From Sphingomonas_D zeicaulis (lineage in GTDB: Bacteria > Pseudomonadota > Alphaproteobacteria > Sphingomonadales > Sphingomonadaceae), in the NCBI RefSeq assembly GCF_050433225.1, contig NZ_JBNPXQ010000014.1:19404-83403 (forward strand): a stretch of 64,000 bases of DNA, read 5' to 3'. Position numbers and translations under genes: made by a program. Below are positions 52,002 to 59,194 of this stretch, piece by piece; position 1 is the first letter of the stretch, and each line of letters opens with the position of its first letter. Under the pieces are notes generated by a model. It worked only from the letters and a program-made list of their open reading frames with translations. It had not been told where the DNA came from and did no database searches.

Positions 52002-52457
52002 ATGGCGCGAACCTCACAGCAGGAAAAGCAACTCATGCGCGAGCCTTCGACAGTCGGCGAACGCATCCGCGTCATCCGTCGGCGGGAAGAACTGAGTATC
52101 GATCACTTCGCTGCCGCGATCGGATATTCGAAGCGAGCGGTCATCAATTGGGAACAGAACGCCGCGCAGCCGCCGATTGCCGTGCTCGAACCCCTCAAAC
52201 GTCTCTATGGCGCCGATCCGGAGTGGATCGCGACAGGAAAGCACAGCGACAATCCGCGGCCAGCAGTCGATTGGGAGCGGTTAGACCGGCTTAGCGCACT
52301 GATCGATACGCTCTGCTCGGAGATCGGGGCACGGTCCGACAAGAGAAGCCGTATGAAGCTTGCCCGGGATTTGTTCGATGGCGGCGCCGACGCCGATCAG
52401 GCGGTTGCAGCGCTTTTGCGCAGCATGATCCAGGCATTCGCGCCAGGAAGGCGATAA
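52002..52457 (+). CDS. XRE-family helix-turn-helix regulator
   Basis: 151 residues. HTH_3 domain at residues ~15-75: TVGERIRVIRRREELSIDHF, AAAIGYSKRAVINWEQNAAQ and LEPLKRLYGADPEWIATGKH, the usual layout of an XRE/Cro repressor. The C-terminal half is helical. The start at 52002 has a GGGGGC site; an internal ATG at 52035 is possible. It closes the plus-strand transfer operon and is a good candidate to control it. Confidence 0.85.
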   Translation: MARTSQQEKQLMREPSTVGERIRVIRRREELSIDHFAAAIGYSKRAVINWEQNAAQPPIAVLEPLKRLYGADPEWIATGKHSDNPRPAVDWERLDRLSALIDTLCSEIGARSDKRSRMKLARDLFDGGADADQAVAALLRSMIQAFAPGRR

Positions 52458-52463
52458 TCCCCG

Positions 52464-52787
52464 CTACTGCAGGCGCGCCTTCGAACCGCGCATCGGGAGC
52501 AGATCAGCAGCAGCTTCATCGACGCGACCGACCGACCCACGGGGCACGAGATGCAGATGTCCGCGCCGCTCGCGGAGGTCCTCGGGTTGCTGATGCATTC
52601 CCGGCAACGCGCGCGGCGCAGTTAGATCTCCGGCATCCGCCCCATCGGCGATCTCTTCGACGAGCAGGTCGCAAACATATTGCAGATGGCATGCAATATG
52701 GGCTGCGCGACGATCGCCTTCGTCGAGCTCGTTCAAGGCAAGATCGACAAGTTCGCGCGCGCGCTGAAGTGCCGAGGATGCTGCCAT
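52464..52787 (-). CDS. Hypothetical protein, convergent to the XRE gene
   Basis: 107 residues from the ATG at 52787. The first ~50 form a clear acidic helix bundle (LQRARELVDLALNELDEGDR; RAAHIACHLQYVCDLLVEEI); the rest reads less protein-like (RERRGHLHLVPRGSVGRVDE), so the original frame may have shifted. No ribosome site is strong. Unknown family. Confidence 0.5.
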   Translation of the reverse strand: MAASSALQRARELVDLALNELDEGDRRAAHIACHLQYVCDLLVEEIADGADAGDLTAPRALPGMHQQPEDLRERRGHLHLVPRGSVGRVDEAAADLLPMRGSKARLQ

Positions 52788-53039
52788 ATGACTCAGACCC
52801 GCTTTGCTAGGTGCCTCCGACCGTTGTGGTTTCAAAGGCGTTCCAAGGGTGTGGCATGTTTAGCTCGGCCTGAAAACGTCCGAAGTGGATGTCGGGCGGC
52901 ATTTATCGACAGCAGCATACGGCCAGTGCAAAAAGTGCGGCGAGATCACGGAAAAATTGCATACCGGAACTGTCCGTAGATGGAATCTCTCGTGCAGAAA
53001 GCCGGTTGTTGCGTCGCGCGAAATCACCCTGTGTCGTGC

Positions 53040-53513
53040 CTATGCAGCAGGTATATTCTTTAGCCTGCGTCCCTCCCGACCCAGACGGTCTCGCGCAATT
53101 CGCGGATCCTCGAACAGGTCGCGCACGGCCCGCAGGCGGAACATATTCCACCAACGTTGCCAACGATGCTCGGCCGCGTCGTGAAGCATGTGGCAACGCT
53201 GACACAGCGCTGCGAGGTTCGACGGCGCGCTGTTCCCGGGATCGTGATCGAGATGGGCACAGGCGAGAACGACATAGGTGGTTCTCACCAGCTCCAACGC
53301 AAAGCTATCGATGGGGATCGGCTTGCCCCGGTCGGACCGCCAGCAGCAGGCCTCGGCGTCCCACCAGCGTCCGTCGCCAAGATGCGGAACACGCCTCAGA
53401 TGCGGTCGCTGGCAGCGTTCGCATCGTGAGCCGGCGCGAACGAAGCGGATCACGCCGGATAATTGGGGCCAGTCGATCGGATAAAGCCAGCGGTTTTCGG
53501 GACGGATCGGCAT
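53040..53513 (-). CDS. HNH endonuclease-like protein
   Basis: 157 residues from the ATG at 53513. Cysteine pairs (CERCQRPH near the start, LCQRCHMLHDAAEH near the end) flank an HNH-type centre in VVLACAHLDHDPGNSAPSNL, with the paired histidines and the Asn of the fold. The opening MPIRPENRWLYPIDWPQLSG is characteristic of a group of small HNH proteins on plasmids and phages. It may be a nicking or homing-type nuclease, or a defence effector. Start is preceded by no strong ribosome site. Confidence 0.8.
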   Translation of the reverse strand: MPIRPENRWLYPIDWPQLSGVIRFVRAGSRCERCQRPHLRRVPHLGDGRWWDAEACCWRSDRGKPIPIDSFALELVRTTYVVLACAHLDHDPGNSAPSNLAALCQRCHMLHDAAEHRWQRWWNMFRLRAVRDLFEDPRIARDRLGREGRRLKNIPAA

Positions 53514-53873
53514 GGCGATTCTATGAATCAATGTGAGTTGGGTGGGAAGGGGGTCGATCGCTTTTTGTTTTTGGTCTGGTCTTCAGATGTTCGTTTGCAG
53601 GGTGCCCTCGACCCTGACGCGCAGTAGGATGTGGGCACCGCACTGCAAGATTGGAGCTTCGCCGGAGACCGGTATGCTTATCGACATGGGGAAGGACTGG
53701 ATGCGACCAACTCAAGCCGTTCCCCCACTCGCGGGTTACTGGCCGCTCCTGCCAGAGCCGGCCATTCCCGTTTCATTGAGCGGCCCGGAAGCAGTGCGCT
53801 TCAGAAGCGGTCGTTCGGTCAGTTTCCGGCGCCCCCAAAAGCCGCGCCGTTCATGACCCGCTCCGAACGAGCC
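53514..53873. other. Intergenic, no supported gene
   Basis: About 360 bases between the HNH and GIY-YIG genes. Contains T-rich runs near 53560-53580 and short open frames, none convincing. Confidence 0.4.
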
Positions 53874-54362
53874 CTAGTCGACCTCGGACTGTGAGAAATG
53901 CGCGCAGAGCTTGGCCTTCCCCCGGTTCTCCGAAACGTTCAGCGGCAAATTGTAGATGTCGAGCAGGAGCTGCTCGACATACTTCGCGATCCGGTTCGGA
54001 AGGTCGAGGTAGCTGAAATATATCAGCTGGATGTCTGCTGTCTGCTTGCGAGCCCAGTGGTCCAGGATGCGTGCGTCAAACGCGCCCTTTCCAACGTAGA
54101 GCGCGCGCATGTGAAAGCGTTGGTGGGCGTCGCAATACTCGTTCTTATGCCACAGGACGTAGACGCCGGATCGTTTCCTGAGCGACCAGTCCCGTACCAG
54201 AATGTTGTCGATCGTCCGGTCGCAGTAGTAGGCGATATTTGTGCGGCACAGCTCGTCGAGGGTCGGCGGAGTGCGCATCTCGGCGGCGGCCGTCTCGTCG
54301 AAAGCCGTGTCAGCCGCTCCGCACGAGCAGCCGCAGTCGTGGCATGGGCGGGCGCTGGCCAT
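53874..54362 (-). CDS. GIY-YIG-type nuclease-like protein
   Basis: 162 residues from the ATG at 54362 (an in-frame TTG seven codons earlier is possible). After a cysteine-rich polar start (CHDCGCSCG), the centre has the GIY-YIG pattern: GVYVLWHKN, then ALYVGKGAF, then RILDHWAR and a glutamate in KYVEQLLLDIYNLPLNVSEN. Enzymes of this fold cut DNA. Its 5' end faces the gene at 54474 on the other strand across ~110 bases, so the two may share a control region. Function in this setting is unknown; a defence or element-maintenance role is plausible. Confidence 0.7.
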   Translation of the reverse strand: MASARPCHDCGCSCGAADTAFDETAAAEMRTPPTLDELCRTNIAYYCDRTIDNILVRDWSLRKRSGVYVLWHKNEYCDAHQRFHMRALYVGKGAFDARILDHWARKQTADIQLIYFSYLDLPNRIAKYVEQLLLDIYNLPLNVSENRGKAKLCAHFSQSEVD

Positions 54363-54473
54363 GCGTGGTCCATGACGGGTCAACGGATCATGCGCAAGCC
54401 GTCGACGTAGTATCGACGACAGCTGGTGCCGCTACCCGTGCGAAATGCCTCGCTCAAACCTATATCGTCCGCC

Positions 54474-55529
54474 ATGAGCATCGACGCGATCATCGAACGG
54501 CGGCGGACGCAGCAGCAATGGGACCCTGAACTCTGGGACTTCGCCGAACGTGTCATGTTCGCTTCCAGAAATCAGCTGAACGATCCCGGCGTCGTGCCCG
54601 GACCGCTCCAACATGTCAGGAATGAGGCGCTGCAAGCGCGCCTGGACACGATTGATCACAACATCCAGTATCTCGACGTCCCTGGAGGTCCGCGCGACGA
54701 CTGGCCGCCCGAGAAGGGATGGCTTAGCCCGTGGTGGTGGTTGCGGCTGCGCCATTGGACGCTATCCGAGTTCGCCCGCCGCGGAATAGCGGCCGGGCAA
54801 ACGCCAGTCGTCGCGCCCGCGGTTCCCGTGCATCCCGATTTGCTCGGTGTTCATTCCGACAGGGCACCGCGACTTTTTCAGATAAGCCGCGTGCCCTTCC
54901 TGATGCGGTCGCTTGAGGAGGGACAGCTGCGTTTTGCGCCGGCGGTGGGTTACAAGGCGATGGAGGATGACGAAGCACGCTCCGACGACGAGTTGACCAA
55001 GGGCTATCGGCGGGCGAGTGGCCGCGTCACGATCACCACGCTCGACGGCAAGCCGATTAAGGCGCTCGGCGATGTCAGGTTCGACACAACCAGAGTAACC
55101 GCCGAAGGGGTCGCGCTGCCCTATTGGATGCTCTGCGCAAGCACCGACCTCGATCCGCGCTTGTTCGATGCCTTCCCAAGCGGTGAGGGAGACGACGGCG
55201 TTCTGGCCATTTTCGACCCGGCGGAATTCAAGCGCCGCGCCTCAGTAGCTTTGGCCAAGGCGCTGCCGGATGTGCGCGGTCGGATCGCGGTCATCGACTA
55301 TTACGACGTCTTCCACCCTTCGGGTCTCTACATCTCGCCCGTTACGATGAAGGCGATGCGTTTCGCCTACCAGCGCGAGCTGCGCTTCGTGCTCGACCCA
55401 GGCCGCGGCGCCGTGATCGCCGACGGTGCGTTTTTCATGAATATTGGATCTATGGCCGACATCGCCGGCGTCTATGATAGCGACGGGCGCCGGATCGCCG
55501 GCATGGGTCCCGATACATACCTGAGGTAA
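54474..55529 (+). CDS. Protein of unknown function paired with a protease
   Basis: 351 residues from the ATG at 54474. It begins MSIDAIIERRRTQQQWDPEL, carries a tryptophan-rich segment (DDWPPEKGWLSPWWWLRLRH) and ends with a beta-rich half (LPYWMLCASTDLDPRLFDAF; LYISPVTMKAMRFAYQRELR; FVLDPGRGAVIADGAF). I do not recognise a catalytic motif. The protease gene starts 38 bases after its stop, and both are on the same strand, so they form a two-gene unit. It may be the substrate, regulator or sensor of the protease. Confidence 0.75.
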   Translation: MSIDAIIERRRTQQQWDPELWDFAERVMFASRNQLNDPGVVPGPLQHVRNEALQARLDTIDHNIQYLDVPGGPRDDWPPEKGWLSPWWWLRLRHWTLSEFARRGIAAGQTPVVAPAVPVHPDLLGVHSDRAPRLFQISRVPFLMRSLEEGQLRFAPAVGYKAMEDDEARSDDELTKGYRRASGRVTITTLDGKPIKALGDVRFDTTRVTAEGVALPYWMLCASTDLDPRLFDAFPSGEGDDGVLAIFDPAEFKRRASVALAKALPDVRGRIAVIDYYDVFHPSGLYISPVTMKAMRFAYQRELRFVLDPGRGAVIADGAFFMNIGSMADIAGVYDSDGRRIAGMGPDTYLR

Positions 55530-55567
55530 ATATCGTGCCGCCGCGGGCGGCAGTGGTATGCTGTCAC

Positions 55568-56383
55568 ATGACTAACAAAAATGACGACCTGATTTTCACC
55601 GAGGACGACTGGGATGCGGCGGTGCCCGCAGTGGCGCGCGACATGACGGCGTACCTTGCGGCGCGTCGCGCACCCATATTCGAAGATTTAGGCGATCACG
55701 GCGCGGGTTGGGGAAGTGGTTCCTTTCTGAGGCTGGGCAGCGGGATCTTCATCCTGACCAACGAGCACGTCACGAAAGCACGCCGCCGGAAGCAGGTGCT
55801 TACATCTCAGCTTCGCGAGAAGGATGAGATCTGGCGGATCATCGGCAACCACGTCGAGCTTCCCGCGCCGTATGACCTCGCCCTCCTGCCCGTGCCCAAT
55901 TCCGTGTGGTCAGCGCCGCATGGCTCAACGCCCATTGAAATTGGTCAGATCTCGGTCGCGCACCGGCCGGTCGAGGGCGAGCTGCTTGCGTTCGCTGGCT
56001 TCGCCGGCCAACGGGTGAGCTTCCGCTTCAACAACCTGTTCTCCGAGGCAACCTGCTATGTCGCGCGCGAGATCGGGCTGCCGACAGACTCGCGCGTCGA
56101 CAGCCGCTTCCATTTCGGCATCGACTACCGACCCGACCTCGCCGAAAACGTCGTCGGTAACGTTGGCCTGCCCCTGCCGCCAGGCCTCAGCGGCTCCACC
56201 GTCTGGAATACCAATTTCGTGGCTGCCAAAATGGCGGGCCGGGCATGGACGCCCGATCTGGCGGTCGTAACGGGCGTGGTCTGGGGCTGGCCGTCGGACC
56301 ACGGGTCGATCGTGGCCACCCGTGCGGAATACGTCCGCAGCTTTCTGCTTCAGGCCGCGAAGGACCTCGGGACCGGGATCTGA
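55568..56383 (+). CDS. Trypsin-like serine protease
   Basis: 271 residues from the ATG at 55568. The triad is in order: His67 in IFILTNEHVTKA, Asp103 in PYDLALLPVP and Ser208 in PPGLSGSTVWN, in a trypsin-type double barrel with GSGSFLRLGSGIF before the His. There is no signal peptide or PDZ domain, so it acts in the cytoplasm, unlike DegP-type proteases. Cytoplasmic trypsin-like proteases are known as effectors in several bacterial defence and regulated-cell-death systems. It follows an unknown 351-residue protein that is likely its partner. Confidence 0.85.
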   Translation: MTNKNDDLIFTEDDWDAAVPAVARDMTAYLAARRAPIFEDLGDHGAGWGSGSFLRLGSGIFILTNEHVTKARRRKQVLTSQLREKDEIWRIIGNHVELPAPYDLALLPVPNSVWSAPHGSTPIEIGQISVAHRPVEGELLAFAGFAGQRVSFRFNNLFSEATCYVAREIGLPTDSRVDSRFHFGIDYRPDLAENVVGNVGLPLPPGLSGSTVWNTNFVAAKMAGRAWTPDLAVVTGVVWGWPSDHGSIVATRAEYVRSFLLQAAKDLGTGI

Positions 56384-56808
56384 TTCGCCTCTGGCGTTCC
56401 CTGCCGCAGTCAGGCTGACGACTTCTTGAACCGCATCTTTCGGATCTCGATGAGCCGCACGGTAGACACTGCCCGAAGCGTTTCGGAGGCGTCAGATGGA
56501 CATCACGAGGGGCTGGGGAGCGAAGGGGTAGTCCGAACGACCCGTGTGGGGCTTCCTGCATTCGACAGGTGTGTGAACAAGCGTCTGCTTCTTGCGTTAG
56601 GTTATCTGAAAGTTGTCGGTCGGAAAACGACCGGCCTCTCCCGTGCCCTGCCGCTGTTTGTTCTCTTCCAGAACATCAGGTGTTCGGCTGAAAGCCGCTC
56701 TTTCAACGTTGATCCGGGAATGACGGCAATGTTCCGATTCTACGACGCCGTCCGTACTGCAACTTAATGCGCCGTCCCATGATCGAGGATTACGGAAGCT
56801 TCATCACC
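56384..56808. other. Intergenic between convergent genes
   Basis: About 425 bases between the protease gene and the integrase-HEPN gene, which converge. Only random open frames are seen; no terminator with a clear T-run. Confidence 0.4.
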
Positions 56809-58509
56809 TTACGCCGCTGCGGAATGCCTAAGAGCATCGATACGTTCAGAGCAAATCATATGCACCACCTGCCCAAGCTCCTCGACACGGTTAGCCAACC
56901 ATGACAGCTGCTCGACACTGATGCGATAGTGTTTTGAATAACGCGCCTTGACATACGCGTCTTTCAGCTTTTCAAATAAAGATTTGTCGGCCCTCCGGTC
57001 CCGAGGCCACACATCGATGAGCCGGCGATCCAACCGCTCAGCTTGGGTTCTCAAGAATATCAGATTGTGCACATGCGGCGTGTAGAATGTATTCACTAAC
57101 AGAGCACAATGGTAAAGGCTTTCTGTCGCTTGATGCAATAGGAAAGCCGCATCCTTCAAGTACCCCTTCTCCAATGCGATCTTTGCGAGATCAAATTTGC
57201 GATCCGCTCCGGGAAGCCATTCCTCGGCATACTCTTCCGCCATTGCCAATGCGGCTGCAGGCGTCTTCGGCTTTGGCTCGTGAAGCTCGGTATCGCCGTA
57301 CTCATACAGGGCAATCCCGTCTCGCCGCACGTCCATGAAGAAATAGCGGCCATGCGCGAGGCCGTCGCCCGATGCCGCCCGCCCGAAACGGTCGAGAACT
57401 GCACTGGCCTGTGCATTCAGATAGAGGCGTTTTGGCCCGGTCTTGCTGTCGGGAAGGTCGATGTAATCCGCGCCGATCCATTCCCAGTGCAGTCCAGCGA
57501 TCTCCCCGCGCCGAGCGCCGGTATAAATAAGCAGCCGGACAAAGGCGGTGAATTCCGGAATGCTGCCCTCGCGCTGCGCCAGCACAGCCGCGAGCCGTTG
57601 AAACTCGCGCCTGGTCAGATAGCGCTCCTTGAGCGGCCGCTTGTAGCGGGCGATGCCCTTGCACGGGTTGGAGCCCTCCGGGCGATAGCCGAGCTTCTCG
57701 GCGTACCCCAGCATGATGGACAACACCGGGATCGAGCGATTGAAGACCCCGCTCCGCTCGACCAGACTGTCGCGCCACGACACGACATCCGCGCGCGTGA
57801 TCTGGGCAACCGGCTTGGCACCGAAGATCGACTTCAATCTGCCTTCGATCGTGTAGCGGTTGCTCCTTTGGGTGCTGGATTTCCAGTGCGGAGCGTAATC
57901 GGTCCAGAACTCCTCCACGAACTCCGCGAAGGTCACCACAGGTTTGGCGGCCGACGGCAGCACGGGTTGCGGGAGTCCGTCGAGCGCCGCGGCGGCGAGA
58001 AGGCGCTTAGCCGCCACACGGGCGAGCGCGGGCGACATTTCGCGCGCGTCGCCGAGGACCTCGCGGCGGGTCTTACCCCGGTAGCGATACTGAACGATCC
58101 AGCGCTTCGCTCCGGCGGCGGTGTGACGCAAACCGAAGCCCTTGACCTCGTTGTCCCAGACGAAGCCCGTCGTGGCGAACCGCCGACGCGCTACGTTTCC
58201 ATTCAGCCGCTCGCGTGCCGGCTGAGCGAGGAGGTGATTCGAGCTCGATTCTAGCTGGAAATCAGCGAGCAAATGGCCATCGGAAGCTCTCAGACTCCGC
58301 TCACGTTCAACGACAGGATATGCTTTTATATCACTGTTTTTGCTATCTTTAATTTCTGAACCTCGCCCCTTGGGGCATTCGGTGATACAGAACAGATTCC
58401 GCCTGAAAAGGTGGATAGCGATCGTTCCCATGGGGACGATGGGCGGGATGACCTCGTTGAGAGTCCGGATCCTCGGCACCGCCGAAGGTCGCGAAACAGC
58501 TTGAGGCAT
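56809..58509 (-). CDS. Truncated tyrosine integrase fused in frame to an MNT/HEPN C-terminus
   Basis: One 566-codon frame. Residues ~95-375 are a phage-type integrase: Arm-binding domain (GFVWDNEVKGFGLRHTAAGA), core-binding domain (VVTFAEFVEEFWTDYAPHWK) and the first half of the catalytic domain with Arg in IYTGARRGEIAGLHWEW and Lys in DSKTGPKRLYLNAQ. The HxxR, His and Tyr residues are absent. From ~388 it becomes the last strand of an MNT-type nucleotidyltransferase (GRYFFMDVRRDGIALYEYGD) and a full HEPN domain (430-560; AAFLLHQATESLYHCALLVN; KARYSKHYRIS). The first ~90 residues are odd and the true start may lie further in. It is a fusion or a chimera from deletion. Confidence 0.8.
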   Translation of the reverse strand: MPQAVSRPSAVPRIRTLNEVIPPIVPMGTIAIHLFRRNLFCITECPKGRGSEIKDSKNSDIKAYPVVERERSLRASDGHLLADFQLESSSNHLLAQPARERLNGNVARRRFATTGFVWDNEVKGFGLRHTAAGAKRWIVQYRYRGKTRREVLGDAREMSPALARVAAKRLLAAAALDGLPQPVLPSAAKPVVTFAEFVEEFWTDYAPHWKSSTQRSNRYTIEGRLKSIFGAKPVAQITRADVVSWRDSLVERSGVFNRSIPVLSIMLGYAEKLGYRPEGSNPCKGIARYKRPLKERYLTRREFQRLAAVLAQREGSIPEFTAFVRLLIYTGARRGEIAGLHWEWIGADYIDLPDSKTGPKRLYLNAQASAVLDRFGRAASGDGLAHGRYFFMDVRRDGIALYEYGDTELHEPKPKTPAAALAMAEEYAEEWLPGADRKFDLAKIALEKGYLKDAAFLLHQATESLYHCALLVNTFYTPHVHNLIFLRTQAERLDRRLIDVWPRDRRADKSLFEKLKDAYVKARYSKHYRISVEQLSWLANRVEELGQVVHMICSERIDALRHSAAA

Positions 58510-58930
58510 GCTGCTCTCCTGACCCCATCATGCGGCAGCCCGGCGCTGACCGCGGAGAGAAGCGAGTGATCCATGGACCGGTCACGAATACGAGAAAGCA
58601 GCTTGACCCGATGAGCCCCAATCAGAGAGGACTCTGAGAGTGCCCGGCATAGCCTGGTCCGTCAGCCGGAGGTCGATCATGCCGAATGTGCGAAACAGCG
58701 CGAGCGCTTTCTGGCTTGAGGCCGCCTCGACAACATCACTCCCGAGATCTCAACGCGGTGATGCGGTGTTGATGAGCACCAGCGCAGTGACCGCGGACAC
58801 CGTTTTCCCGTCGACGGATCAGTTAGGACACCGCTGGAAGCCATATGACCGCGCTGTTTCCGGATAACGCAAGCGGACAATCTTCATGCAAGATTTTCGA
58901 TCCACTCAAATTGCATGCCGTTAACCGATC
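58510..58930. other. Intergenic upstream of the integrase-HEPN gene
   Basis: About 420 bases with no supported gene. I looked for a tRNA or direct repeats that could mark an attachment site and found none. Confidence 0.4.
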
Positions 58931-59194
58931 TTAAAGAAGCATTGACAACACAATCGCCATGAATAAACTCACTAGAAGAACTATCCAAGCAGTCACCTTC
59001 AAAAACGATAATTCGGCATTAAATATTTTGATAGATAAAGCCGAGACGATCGAAGTCGCCGATAAAAACGCCACCGGCCACCACTTGCTATGTAATTCCT
59101 GATAAATTGCTAACGACGCAAGAAGAACCACCGTCGTTGCGAATAATGCAATGGTAGTGGATGCCACGCATCCTTGGTTGTCACTTACAGCCAT
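58931..59194 (-). CDS. Small membrane protein overlapping the Rhs gene, candidate immunity protein
   Basis: 87 residues from the ATG at 59194, which lies inside the last codons of the Rhs gene (stop 59181). Three hydrophobic helices: STTIALFATTVVLLASLAIY, WWPVAFLSATSIVSALSIKI and VTAWIVLLVSLFMAIVLSML. AT-rich codons unlike the transfer genes. Rhs toxins are usually followed by a small immunity gene, and a membrane immunity protein would fit a toxin that acts at the inner membrane. The family is unknown, and the Rhs tail has no known toxin domain, so the role is inferred from position only. Confidence 0.6.
   Translation of the reverse strand: MAVSDNQGCVASTTIALFATTVVLLASLAIYQELHSKWWPVAFLSATSIVSALSIKIFNAELSFLKVTAWIVLLVSLFMAIVLSMLL

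Noticed and set aside
56426..56767. A 113-codon plus-strand frame after the protease gene
   Set aside because: No ribosome site, no recognisable fold, and it lies between convergent genes.
58510..58930. Attachment site or tRNA next to the integrase-HEPN gene
   Set aside because: No tRNA-like cloverleaf or direct repeat pair was found by eye; a proper repeat search would be needed.
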